Source of the DNA: Mytilus galloprovincialis
Taxonomy: Eukaryota; Mollusca; Bivalvia; Mytilida; Mytilidae
DNA: 64,000 nucleotides
Assembly: GCF_965363235.1 (NCBI RefSeq)
Contig: NC_134842.1
Location: 32,240,958 to 32,304,957, forward strand
Reading direction: 5' to 3'
The notes beneath the pieces were generated by a model. The model was not told the origin of the DNA. It saw only the letters and a list, made by a program, of their open reading frames with translations, and made no database searches. Each line of letters begins with the position of its first letter. The stretch's first letter is position 1. The position numbers were made by a program, and so were the translations under genes. Shown piece after piece: positions 35,591 to 47,964 of this stretch.

Positions 35591-37489
35591 AAATATATTT
35601 TATGTTAAAACAAACTTTACATTTTTTGTCAGTGTTTTATTAAAATTAACAAAAAAGAAATAGTTGATGTAGAATAATTAAAGGTTGCATTTTGTAAATA
35701 CAGCTGTTTCTCAAACCACGTCTCTTTTGGGGAGATCTAGAATATTTATAGAAAATTAATTTTGTTTACAAACTGGTTCCCAGTTCTGATCTGTTTGTTG
35801 CACCTCATAGAGACAGAACTTGGGAATGTTACCAGAACATGTGCATATTGTTTATATTGAAATCTGTGGTAACCCTTCATTCGATGTAGGGGAAGTTAAG
35901 TTAAGAAAATTAGTGTTTGTTTAAAATCTGAGAAGTTCAGGGCATATAAACGTTGAAAATATGCCGCACATCCCTATATTTTGACCTTTGAAAGAATTTG
36001 TAGTGCATATCATCTTTCAATTCTAGGTTAAGATTTTTCAAAACTTCATAGTAAAAGTGGTACAGTTTTAGCCTTAAAAGGAGTTCCTATGGGAAATTGC
36101 ATTGTCAATATTTACAGAAATGCAACCTATAATGCATTGAACGATTCTAATTGAAAAACATATGTGTGGAATCTTGATCCTGTTGACCGTCTGTGAGACA
36201 TTTGTCTAGTGAATCAAATTTTAAAATGACAAAAACTTTGAAACATTTATCATGTTTATCAAAGCATGAAGCATTATTTACAATAAGGTCAATAAATAAT
36301 TACTATATTTTGTCTAAAAGCATAAATGTGTACGATGCTTACATTCATATAGAATACAATGCTTTGTCGAGAACTTTCATTCTGGTTCTTATCAAGTCAA
36401 AATAAAATATATGTTTAAGAAAACATACGGTTGTTCTATTTATACTATATTATAGTTAACAACACTAAAGGGACATTCAAACTCATTAGTCGAAAATAAA
36501 ACTGCCAATCCAAAGCAAAACAAAAAACCATAAAAAACGAAAGATCAATAATATTAAACAAACACAACATAGAAATCATTACACTGTGCAACACAAACCC
36601 AATAAGAAAAATGTCAATGGTAGCCAGACTTTGCTACACATTTGGGACCCATCGTAAAATTTTAGAAATTTTTTTCAAATAATTTTTCTGATAAGATCAA
36701 CGTTATGTACCCATCAGAACCATTAATATATCACCGATTAAGAAATATTCTGGTTGTGATTATAAGAACGATTATGATAATTGCATGGACAGTCCATCAG
36801 TAGAGGTTCTACTCAATGGTAGCACACACCGGTACCAATTTAACTGCAACTGATACACATTTTGACAATGAATGTTTTTTCAGTGTAATTTATAAAAGAA
36901 TTATTTGAACATTCAAAAATCATTCAAACGTTGATGAGCCTATATCACCCCAAAAATTAAAAAGTAGAGATAAAAACGTACAGATAGTTAGGGAAATGAA
37001 TGAGCCTTTCTAAAAATAAACAACAGCAGTGCTTGTAATAAAACAATATCTGATTAACGTTTGTGATTGTAATATGTTCCTTAATGACTACAATAACTTT
37101 TGTTAGAACATTGAAGTTTTTAAAACTGTTATGTAAGTGTTGTAGTTCATGACATCTGCATGTGCTTAATTTGATATGAAAAGTATGTTTTCGAAAGCCA
37201 AATTATATATATGTAACTAAGTGTTAAAAGAACGCTTTTATATCAACTTTTAATACAACAAAATGAAATAGTATATAATACAACAAATGTATAGGTTTGA
37301 CACACGAATTAGTGTTTTGCAAAGATTTATGATCTTTAATTTATTACATATTTGTTAACAAAATGTATTTAGTTTTTTTTTAACTCATAGTCAAGAACAA
37401 ATTTTCAGTATGAACATCTCTTACGCATTCCTTCTTTCAGCCAGCTATTACTTATTCCTGGTTTTTTTTTCTTATAACTCCCGCAATTC
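35591..37489. other. Intergenic; R2 copy at 36465-36660
   Basis: R2-like forward text 'gggacattcaaactcattag' begins near 36471, diverged. The frame at 36193-36405 has no known signature. No gene is recognised. Confidence 0.45.
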
Positions 37490-38680
37490 ATCATTTTCAG
37501 CTGACCTGACCGAAAGATTGAACTGATCTAATGGGATCACTTGGCGTCCATCGTATGTGTTCCATTTTGAAAATCGTCTCTGAAACTACTTGGCTTAATT
37601 GAACAAAACTTTGTCAGAATAATCATTTTGTTATCAAGTTTCAAACTGTGTATGATGATTCCGATCTTCATTACAACCAATATTTCCGACAGGGTTTAAA
37701 TACTGCTAAAATGAAAATTGTGTTTATCATGTTAAAATTGGCTATAGATAAAGAAACGATGATGTGGCAAAAAAGTTGAGAGTAATGAGATGTAACGGCA
37801 AAAAAGTTAAGAATAATGAGATGTAACTGCTTGTTAATACGTAGAAACTCTTAGAACGCTTCTTGTAAGAGTGACAGCCTTAAAAGTAAAAGTTAAATTA
37901 TACCAGTGGTTTTTTCTCCTTTTTTGCTTTTGCATTTCATCTTGAAATGTATGATGAACATGTAGGTACTGCGAACAGCAAAAAAGGAAAACAAAATCAT
38001 CAAAAAAAAGAAGTTGGCAGCAATCTTTATTTTACTACTTATTGTAGCTTTTGCCCTTGAATGAAAATTTTGTCTGCATTTTTTCATCATATATAAGATA
38101 GGGATAGAAACCTTTCAAGCATAAAATATCTGGAAACAAAATCTACAAAATGATTCAGGGTCCTCGACTCCTAGCATTATGAGTTTTCAAACCCAGGCTC
38201 AATGATTCTCTCCGGGCATCCCGTCTCCCTACATCAATTAAACATAAACGCCGCAAAATAGCAGATACAGTTTGTTTTGGTTAAACACTAATCAATCAAT
38301 CAACACTGACATTAGTTGAATGGCTTGAATTGTCAGCTGACTCTTTAAAGGAGTAACTAACCTTAAAGGACAATTCTTTGATTATACTTTTTGAAAACTA
38401 AAGCAGATAGAGAGAAATTAAAACTAGGGAATATGTACAAGCCAAGATCTACAGACAAGTGAATAGTCCGGACAAGGTTTGTCGACTTTTGATTCAAGTT
38501 TTTGCTTTAAATTAACTATTTTATCAACTTTTAAATTTTGTCCATTATCTTAAAAACTATAATACAAAATTTAAATAGCAGAAGTGATCGACAAGACTTA
38601 ATGGTCATGAATACCGATTTTAAACTAAACGACGGACAATCTTGTATTTTTATAACATTAATATTAAAAAAAAAAATATA
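37490..38680. repeat. R6 copies flanking a reversed SINE-like copy (38150-38320)
   Basis: R6-like text occurs at 37490-37830 and 38340-38680 (compare 80-960). Between them, 38150-38320 ends in 'taaacactaatcaatcaatc', the reverse of the 'ttgattg...gtgtttaa' head of the SINE-like copies at 43340 and 52860. Borders are approximate. Confidence 0.45.
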
Positions 38681-39409
38681 GAATTAAAGGTATACTTAAA
38701 ACTGTAAACATGGTTAAAGGAACTGCTACGCTAAGTGACAATACAGGTCAATTTTCATGCAATGGAAACTAATAAAATGAAGGAACTCCTATTCAATGAC
38801 ACAGTCATATGAAATTCTAATATGACGTGCATCTTTCGCTCTGTAAATAAACCCGATAAAACTTGTTTGCAAATGCGTATATTGACTACTGCAGACAATG
38901 AAATTTGCATGCGTTTTATATTTTTCATTATCTTAAAACAATTTCTAACGCTCAAATGATGCACGTGTTGTTACTAATAGATATACAATGACTGCAATGT
39001 GTCAAAATTCGCAATTGATGTATTTGACCTAGATACGGAAACGTTTATATTGCATGTTCAAAACCCTCTCAGAAAAAAACGCTTGCATGTTGTCTTCTTG
39101 TTAACAAACAAATAAATGTAAAGGGATGTTCATGGATGAGCCTATACAAACGCTCTACACTCATACACATCGGATATATAAATTACCATTATTATCAGAA
39201 TCGAAATACTTTATTTTAGTTTTATCATAGTTATGCTTTGTATTCACTATATTGTATTTTTGGTCTGGACCCGTCGATATAAACATTATAAGGTAACTCT
39301 TGATTAGATCAAATGACGTGGAGATTTATTTCATTTTATACTTGATTATAGTAGAGAAAAATATTAAGTATCACAGCTACAAAAATCATTATAGGGACAA
39401 AAATATCGT

Positions 39410-40120
39410 CTTGCACAAAATTAAAAATTTTAAAGATCTTTAACCAGCCCAGTAGCCATCACTTCGGTGTTGACATGAATATCAATTATATAGATTTTTT
39501 CTAATTAACTGTTTGCAAAAGTATTAGCTATTCGCAAAACTAAAGATTTTCTTATCCAGGCATATATTACCTTACCCGTATTTGGAATTTTGGGGTCTTG
39601 ATGCTCTTCAACGTTATACTTGTTTGGCTTTCTAACTATTTTGTTATTAGCCTCACTGATAAGTCTTATGTAGACAAAACCGCGCGTCTTGCATATCAAA
39701 TTGTAAGCCTAGTACCTTTGATAACTATTTAACAATAATTTAGAAATATGAACAGGTTACATGTATTACACTACTTAAAACTGAATTACTTCCCGGTTTG
39801 TAATGATGCATTACGTTTTGGTTAATTTGTTGTCATGAAAAAATATAAAGAATCAAATTTCAAAAATAACTTAAACCTATTAAATTGTTATTCTTTCGCT
39901 ATATTATCTATTCTTATTCTTGTGATAAAATTTTAACAAATTATCGGTTTCCACACTACTGGCTTCCTTATAATTTGTTCTTCTTAGGTGTGATAGTTTT
40001 CAATGAATACATTGCGGAAAATTGTATCCAGCTACGTCAATTTTAACTTTTAATATTGCACAGTCAGTTATAGTGTGAGTTGTATAGGTGACATTTATAA
40101 TAGAGTTTGGTATTTTTGAT
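39410..40120 (+). repeat. TLR 5'-flank block, second copy, split by R3
   Basis: 39735-40090 ('tttagaaatatgaacaggtt', 'ttctattcttattcttgtga'-type text, 'aaattatcggtttccacact') aligns with 42240-42490 upstream of the intact TLR. A reversed R3 copy (about 39490-39720, with 'agtcttatgtagacaaaacc') interrupts its left part. Confidence 0.6.
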
Positions 40121-40529
40121 ATTTTACTTTTATCATACTGCAAATGGATTAGCTGTATTTGACCAAACCATTATCTGGAACCATTCACGATGTTCATTCC
40201 TATACGGTTTCTTAATTTGTTCTGATTATTGTATAGGAATGTATTCCTTATCTGCAATTTTCCAGAAATGATAGCTCTCTTCCTTGGCATCTCATGCTTT
40301 CTACTACCACTCAAGAACATTGTTCAGTAAAAGTAAATAATTAATATTAATAAATATTCATCTAGCGTAATTATACATAACCGACATGCCAATTGTATTC
40401 ATACTAACATTTTATTCTGTATTAGGATGAGTCTGCATCATACTGATTTTCACATTTTAACGGTTGCATGTAATCATCATACACAAAATGAATGTGTTAT
40501 TTTCTACATTGGCTAGAGGTATAGGGGGA

Positions 40530-40835
40530 GGGTTGAGATCTCATAAACATGTTTAACCCTGCCGCAATTTTGCGCCTGTCCCAAGTCAGGAGCCTCTGGC
40601 CTTTGTTTGTCTTGTATGCTTTTTAATTTTAGTTTCTTGTGTATAATTCCGAGTTTAGTATGACGTCCATTATCACTGTACTAATATTCATACTTTTTAA
40701 GGGACCAGGTGAAGGACATCTACGGTTGCAGGAGTTTCTATATACATTGTAGACCTATTGGTGGTCTTCGGCTGTTGTGTGCTCTATGGTCGGGCTGTTG
40801 TCACGTTGACACATTCCCAATTTCCTTTCTTAATT
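40530..40835 (-). repeat. R1-related reverse copy
   Basis: Contains 'tgtcccaagtcaggagcctc' and 'tggtcgggctgttgtcacgt', the latter matching 22835-22860. Confidence 0.65.
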
Positions 40836-41309
40836 GTATTGACTAGAAATAAAGCAATTTGGATTTGTGTGAAAGGAAAAGAAGAAAAAAAGGATTTTTT
40901 AGATCATTTGTCCATTTTAAAAGGTAAAAGCATGATAATAATGATTTGTTTTTTCCAAAGTATCACATATAAGTAAAACATATAGTTGACTACCCAAAGA
41001 TATTAAATTAGCCTTATCACCTTAAGCTTGAAAGCGTTTGCAATCTATATGTATTTATAGTTTGTATTTACGTTCATAAATTCAACGTGATTTTATAGCA
41101 AAGCAAGAAAATAAATACTAAGTTAACACGCCTACCTCTTTATCAGATCAATATATTATAAATTGATATTGTTCGATTTTTTCTATTCCTGAATATTATA
41201 GCCCTCTCTTTGATTATCATCATGATCATAACATGCAATCAATACTGATCAATTTCTATATATTGAAATTTGTATATACTGTTATTTATTTAATCTTAAA
41301 CTATATGAT

Positions 41310-41450
41310 AGACGGAAGCGTACCCATTGAAGCATATCCCACATCGAACTTATATACATTTTGATTCAATATATAATTTAATCTTTTTAAAACGAGATTG
41401 ATATGTACAATTTGTTTTTCGCATTTCTGCAATTTATGTTTTTTCTCATT
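41310..41450 (+). repeat. Proximal TLR 5'-flank segment, extra copy
   Basis: 'gacggaagcgtacccattga' (41311) corresponds to 'gacggaatcgtactcattga' at 42704, and both are followed about 70-90 bases later by 'aatttgtttttcg'. Together with 39410-40120 this makes a nearly complete duplicate of the intact gene's upstream region, split by repeats and without an exon 1. Confidence 0.6.
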
Positions 41451-42009
41451 GATGTCCAAGGTCAAATACCCGAGAACACAAAATGCATTAGAACAACGTG
41501 GACAAGGTATGGCGAATGAAGAGCAAGTAATCAATGCTTTGTATGACTGAGAAATATAACTTGATTGGTATCTGTATGGACATTTTATAACTGTTTCAAT
41601 GACCGAAATCAAGAAAAATGTTTCACGCAAAACCTTTTTTTCATACCACGAACTTTTCGTTCTAGTATCACTATATCAGTCTAAATGTTACCATACCTTG
41701 ATGGCTATAGTGGATACCGATTATAATGTTCCAAAAATAATAAACGAAAAAGAATTATGGCAAATACCGTTGAGCGATGTGATCAGCACAAAAGAATGCG
41801 GACGGGTATATGTATTTCAGAATGCTCAATTTCAAATGTTTAGTAGACATACTGGTTCAATATATTAAGCTGCACTGTTCAATTCGAAATGATAATCTTT
41901 AATTTTCTTCCATTTGATACTAAGAATATATAGGAACATCTATTCAATAACATTCGGAAATAAACTAAACCTTTTGGAATGACTCGCCCAAATTGTATTG
42001 CGGAATGGT

Positions 42010-42090
42010 GTGGAGTGTCGATATAAAAGTAAGAAGATGTGGTATGATTGGCAACAATACAACTCTCCTCCTGACCAAATAAAGTAGACG
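42010..42090 (+). repeat. Short R1 fragment
   Basis: 'gaagatgtggtatgattggc' followed by 'aatacaactctcctcc', the left end of R1. Confidence 0.7.
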
Positions 42091-42179
42091 TCTATGTAAT
42101 GAAATACTTGATAAAAGTCAAAATAAGGAAGTATTACCGCTAGGAACCACCGTGATAACTTTCTGCATTGAATTTCACA

Positions 42180-42879
42180 AAACATATAAAGGAACAAAAT
42201 ATCCCCTTGAACAAAGCTTTTTAAATTTGTAAAGATCGTTAACCGCAATTTAGAAATATGACCAGATCAATACACTATTTTAAAACCCAATTACTTAACA
42301 GATTGTTTTGATGAAATACATTTGGGTTACAGATCATTGTCGTTTACAAATGAATGAAAAATGAAAAGTCCTAAACCCATAAACATCAAATTTCAAACAT
42401 AAATTATACATATAATATTGTAAATCTTCCGCCATCATATCTTCATCTATTCTTGTGATAACATTTAAACAAATTATCGGTTTCCAAACGACTGTCTTTA
42501 TTATGATTTTTTTCAAAGGATAAATGAAAGACACTTGTAAGTTGTATCCTGTATGTCATGTGTAAGCACTTTTTTGACAATAATCGGAAAATATTGTTAA
42601 CTTTCTCTCTCTCTCTTTCTCTTTCTTTTTTCTTATCAATATCAAACAAGATCTATACAACACATTTAAATGCAATTTCAGGTTTTTTAGAACCTTGTGG
42701 GCGACGGAATCGTACTCATTGAAGTATATACCACATCTGTTTTATTCGGATATATCGTGTTCCCGGACGTTAATCGACCATATTTTAGGTAATTTGTTTT
42801 TCGTCTTAGTTCTTACCTGTTTTATTAAATAACAATGTAAAGAGGTTTACTACAGCTTGTAACAAATATCATACAGACG
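42180..42879 (+). promoter_or_regulatory. Putative promoter and 5' flank of the intact TLR
   Basis: The block runs up to the start codon at 42880 and is the reference for the related segments at 21356, 39410-41450 and 49850. Sharing among copies marks it as part of the duplicated gene unit. A CT-rich microsatellite lies at 42602-42633. No TATA or NF-kB site is claimed. The transcription start is unknown. Confidence 0.4.
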
Positions 42880-42931
42880 ATGAAAATGTCTGCAGTTTTA
42901 ATGGCAATGTGTCGATGTATACTGCTAGTAG
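42880..42931 (+). CDS. Intact TLR, exon 1 (signal peptide)
   Basis: The exon is 52 nt: ATG, 17 codons in all (MKMSAVLMAMCRCILLV) and one spare G, followed by a textbook GTGAGT donor at 42932. The hydrophobic stretch fits a signal peptide. The same 52-nt length and phase in copy 2, and a comparable 46-nt exon in copy 3, support the model. A second in-frame ATG lies at 42886. It splices over a 2,628-bp intron to 45560. Confidence 0.75.
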
Positions 42932-43339
42932 GTGAGTTCTCTTTCTTTTATTAAAAATTGGGGAATAGGGCTGTTATTTACAAAATGTCTATGAAGATAA
43001 GATGTTTATATTCCTGACTAATTTGATTCCCGTAATTGTGTTTTCACCTACTAAATTTGACCTTTTTATAACTTTGCTTAAAGTTGACAAAGATTTCGAT
43101 ATTATCAAAGGAGAAAAAATGAATGATCACTTTCCGGTGCACCAATTTTATTCATAGGCCAAACCAGACAAAAATGCTAGAACGAAGTTGTACAAAGCTT
43201 CTATAATTTGAATGTTGAAAGGAGTAATATAAATACTCTCCGAGCCAATTTTATTGTTATTTTTTGGTTGTTAAATTTTTATGACTATTCATTTGATTGT
43301 AATTGTTCACTCCTCTGTTGTTATTTAATTTGATCCATT

Positions 43340-43590
43340 CGTGATCAATTGTTGATTGGTGGTGTTTAATGCTACTTTTAGCATTCTTGACTTATCATGA
43401 CTTATCGTTGCGTAACATTGTTATTGGTGGAAGATGAGAGAGTACATGAAAAAAACTCCGACCTGAATCAGGAAACAGAAAAGTCACTCCTAGTCACCTA
43501 CGTTTCGAGTCGAACACACCGGCCACGAGTAGGATTTGATTCTACAATGTCTGTGTTGACATCATACCACATCATAGTTCCGTCATGTTA
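43340..43590 (+). repeat. tRNA-derived SINE-like copy
   Basis: Starts with 'ttgattggtggtgtttaatg', contains 'ctccgacctgaatcaggaaa', and ends in a T-arm-like hairpin 'gtaggatttgattctac' near 43529. It aligns with 52860-53160. The open frame over it is a by-product. Confidence 0.6.
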
Positions 43591-44849
43591 CCCTTTGAAG
43601 CTTTCAAATATCATTTTCAAAAACATCATATTTGATAAATATTTGTATAGTTCTTTTTAAAATGAGAGTAAATGGTGGTATTTCGAATTAGAAATAATTA
43701 AGTTGCTCCTATTAAATGTCGAAATAAATTACGAATCATTAATACTGCTAGAGGTAAAATCATTTAGAAATGTTTGAAAGCGAATCTATAAATGCAAGGA
43801 AATTTTGTAAATAATTTTAAAACTAAGAATAATGTAAACATTTAAATGAAAGGCTTGTACAAAAATTCATATTTACATTTATCAAATTGATATAAACAAA
43901 TGCTCATGAAATTATTGAGTGATGATACTTAATTAGAATATTGAATTGAGGTTCAATTATTATTTTCATTTGATATTGCGAAACGAACACCAACTACACT
44001 GTTTATCAAAGAACAGTTAACAAGTAAACGTATGTGGGACAAACATACCTTTTGATTCGTAACAATCAGACAGTTTGATGCGAAACAACTTCTTAGTAAA
44101 CAATTATTGGTTTAAAAACTACTTTTTCATCAAAATATAATGTGTCGTTCTGGGTGTCAGATATTGAGTCCCAAGGGGTAGAGGCTTTAAAAAAAAAGAA
44201 TATATTTACTTTTTTCCGTTTACGACATTGAAACAAAGATAATAAAAAAGATTGATCTGTTTATAGCATTAAGTTTCTTTCCTGTGCAACTTTATTTAGA
44301 AATAAACGTTTGTACATAATGAATCGGGTACACCCGTTTGTATTCATATTTGTGCTATTCAACAGTTGTGTGCTTTATACGTATACAACGAAGACAAATA
44401 CCATGTAACAGCTCTTCATATTATATTATTTGTTTACTTTGAGGTCTTGTCTTCATTTTTAGAATTTAAAAAAAAGCACTTTAAAAGACTAAAATATGTG
44501 TCAAATGAAATACCTTAAGTTTGTTATTTGTTATCAGAACAGAATAGGTGTATTTGAATTACAAGGAATCAGATAGAGGTCGAAATAATGCATATTATAT
44601 TTCGATGAAAACGTAGTTTATAAACGAATAATTGTTTACTGAGAAGTTGGGATTGGTTACATTGCATAATAGGAATTAACTACAATATATAATAGGAATT
44701 GACTTCAATATAAATTATATAGGAAATTTCGTCGAAAGTAGTGTTTTATCCTAAAACTTGCATATGAAGCCTCGAAATATGTAACACGGAAAATAAGGGA
44801 AAGGTGTTTTAAAAAACAGATCACTAAAAACGTCTACTTCTGCTTGCAG

Positions 44850-45001
44850 GAAAAAGATTATGGTTCGGTTTCTTCCGTGCAATATATTATGTGGTACAAA
44901 CAATTCTGAAAAAATACATTTTGATACTTGAAGTTGTCGTCATCGTTTTTCTCCGCTTCAATATCGCCACCCCGTGTCAATCAGAGCCGATTCATCGCAC
45001 G
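44850..45001 (+). other. Candidate alternative exon in the intact TLR intron
   Basis: A 152-nt stretch begins after a pyrimidine-rich acceptor ('ttctgcttgcag') and ends at a GTGAGC donor (45002). It is open in the phase that continues exon 1, giving about 50 codons with hydrophobic character (VVVIVFLRFNIATP), and is more GC-rich than its surroundings. Its length leaves phase 0, while exon 2 needs phase 1, so including it would shift the receptor frame. It could be a poison or alternative exon, part of another transcript, or chance. Confidence 0.3.
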
Positions 45002-45559
45002 GTGAGCTCTTATCATCCTTAAAATGAGCTATCATGAATTAAAAAAAGGGTTCCTTGCTACAAAACATAATAAATAAACTCATCACACATTTCTTATAAA
45101 GTAACATTATTTAAGTTGCCTTTCCTTATATGGAAATACTTGAATTCTACCAAAAATATTCAGTTGAAAAAATATGATAAAACACATATTTTCTGCATCA
45201 AAATCAAAAAGAAGTACTTATTGATAACATGTTTCTTTGAAAATTTAACCTTTAATTTAAGATTTCTACAGGTTTTTTTTTATATGTAACAATCAAGATG
45301 GCGGAAGACCTCTGATCTATCTAAAGTCTTTATATAATTTAGTGCAAATTTGACACATTAGTACAAAGACGTTAAAAAAAAGTCGATATAGGATTTTTTC
45401 ATTTGATTATGTTGTAAGAAGAAATTACCTGTTTTAATCATCAGTTTTTTTATTGAACTTTAAACATGTTAAAGAAATACTCAATCGAACAACATATATA
45501 TTTGTTTATTCTAATGATAAACATATTATATGATATTGGTTTTGTTTCTACTTCTGCAG

Positions 45560-47964
45560 GTTTAATAAAGGCCAGATGCAGTACAATAAACAATCAGGAT
45601 GTCAACCTCATAGATTGTTCTTTGAAAAATTTAACATCAATGCCTGATTTCCTGCACATTTCTACAACCCAACTTATTCTTCGTGGAAATTATTTACAAG
45701 TAGTTCCTGCATGGTCTTTCCAGAAATCGAAACACCTAAAACGCTTAGATCTGTCAAATAATTTACTGAGAATAATTGAACGGGGTGCATTTGCTGGACT
45801 AGCCGAACTCACATACCTCAACCTAAGAACTAATAAATTAGCATCAAATTCTCTTCATGAGAAAATATTTCAAGATTTAATCTCGCTCCAGGATTTAGCA
45901 ATAGATGATAACCTTTTCAACGACGAATATACATTTTTGCAGGTTGAAATATCTCGAGTAAGGTCATTGAATACGCTAGGAATTGATCTTCGAGAACGAC
46001 ATCAAATAAATAAATGTCTTTGTGATTTATCAAAGTTAAAGAATCTTAAAATTTTTGGAATGCACAGGGAAGCATACTCAGACAATTCATTTAACGAATT
46101 AAAGTGTCTAAAAATAGAAGCATTGTCACTTGATCAGGTGGTTTCCTTAGCACCAGATACGTTCATTTCCTTTTCAACGTTAAAGACACTAAAAATAAAG
46201 ATTATGTCAAGGTTAGCTGACTATGACACTATTGGCAGTATATTCAAATCTTTTAAGGTTTTCAAAGGTAAAAATATGACAGAAATAAGCATCACTAATA
46301 ATCCACATATAAACGGGTTTGTGTTAGGCCATAGACATTTCGCAGTTCTTCAAGAAATATGTCTACAAAAGTTAAATTTGATTGGTGATAGTATACTTGG
46401 CATAAAGTTGGGACCTTTTTTAAGATATGGATATAAAGAGAATTGTTTAGAAGAATTAAATATTGATTTACTGTTCGACAGCAGAGATAGTTATGTTTTT
46501 GCATTTTGTGCATTTAAACATTTGAAAATAATCAGAACTCCACATGTGATAGCAAGGGACAAAAGAGTAAAACGATCGAGTGAAAATGACGTTTCTTACT
46601 CATTTTGCCTACCAAAAACATTAGAACAATTGGATTTCCATTCGCACGTTAGATTATATAATAGTAGGAGAATTGCGAATCTAACTATTATCAACGGATC
46701 AAATTTAAAAATTGTGAATATGGCTAACATAACACTCCGAGATTGCGATGGTACGATTTATGGAATGGAAAATTTAGAGCATTTGGATATGTCAGGATTC
46801 ATTTGCAAAGTTTTGAGTGTTAATCTGCTGGAACATTTTCCTAAACTGATTAATCTCATTGCACAAGATTCTTATCTTGGAATCGGGTTGAATTCCCTTA
46901 AAAATGCCTCCGAATTTCTAAAGATGAATTTAGATCTTCAAAGGATTGACCTGACGAAAAATTGTATAAATTCTCTTCCTAATGACTTATTTCATCATCC
47001 TTTCAGACAAAAACTTTCTATCATATTGGACAAAAACAACCTTCAATCGCTACCAAACTTTCCGCCGAAACCGAATACTATTCAACAAATCAGTCTAAAA
47101 TACAATAGATTTTCGTGTCTTAGTGATGACAATATGGCCCTACTAAACATAATAAAACCTTCACGTGTATTTCTTCTTGGAAATCCGATTGAATGTTCAT
47201 GTAATACGTTACGTTTTCTTAAATGGGTGAACCGCTCAGGATTTATAAGTGATGTTAATGAAATTGAATGCGTCCTCCAAAATGGGACCCTTGCAATTTT
47301 GTCTCATTTTTTGCGAAATTTAAAAACATATGAAATTAGTTGCCAAACGGAATTATGGATAACTTTGGCAAGTAGTATTACTTCTTTTACAATTTTGGCA
47401 TTAATCTTTGGAATAGTATACTATCGCTACCGATTTGCATTTGAATATTTCTTTCTGCGAATTAAGATGAAACTTAGGCATTACCAGCCTCTTCTGGAAG
47501 AATTCAATTATGATGCATTTATTTCATACAGCCATTACGACAAAATTTGGGTTAAAAGTCTGCACGATAGGTTGCAGACGAAAGGATTCAGTTTCTGTCT
47601 AGATGATAAGGATTTCTTAGTTGGAGTGGATATTGCTGAGTGTGTCGTCAAAGCTATCAATTCAAGCAGAAAGGTTATATTCGTAATCACTGAGGATTTC
47701 CTAAAGAGTAGCTGGGGCACGTACGAAGTAGAAATGACTAGAATGCATGCATTCAGAGAGGGTCGTGAATCGATGGTTATTGTTATACTGATGTATGACA
47801 TTAAAAAAGACAAACTTCCCAAAGCCTTGAAAGAAATCTGGTACAAGGTCGTCTGTATTGTATGGCCATCTGATACCGAGGCTCCGTATAATTCAGAGGA
47901 AATTTTCTACGAGAAACTATCTATAGCATTAACAGACGGTCGTACACAAATGTGTGAGAATTAG
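45560..47964 (+). CDS. Intact Toll-like receptor, exon 2 (ectodomain, TM, TIR)
   Basis: With exon 1 (42880-42931) this gives an 818-residue type I membrane receptor, and is the only undamaged TLR in the window. In order it has an N-terminal cysteine-containing cap, many LRRs (for example HLKRLDLSNNLLRIIERGAF), and a C-terminal LRR cap with Cys 563, 565, 588 and 612. A transmembrane helix spans about 618-643, and a TIR domain about 667-811. TIR box 1 is YDAFISYS (668-675); the BB loop is KDFLVG (701-706), lacking the usual proline. A single LRR cap fits the vertebrate-like TLR layout. The acceptor (AG at 45558-45559) is conserved in all copies. An unspliced reading from ATG 45466 would give 832 residues with another hydrophobic start; I prefer splicing because copy 1 has ACG at that ATG. 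The role is inferred: pattern recognition and TIR-adaptor signalling. Confidence 0.92.

Noticed and set aside
41599..41868. 89-codon plus-strand open frame
   Set aside because: No domain, no splice context, and it lies between repeat and promoter-like blocks; chance is the simpler explanation.
45296..45310. 'caagatggcgg' as a YY1 promoter element
   Set aside because: A single short match inside the intron; not enough to call a control site.
45466..45559. ATG at 45466 as the start of the intact TLR
   Set aside because: The stretch ends in a strong splice acceptor conserved in all copies, pseudogene 1 has ACG at the same place, and a matching signal-peptide exon with a good donor exists upstream.
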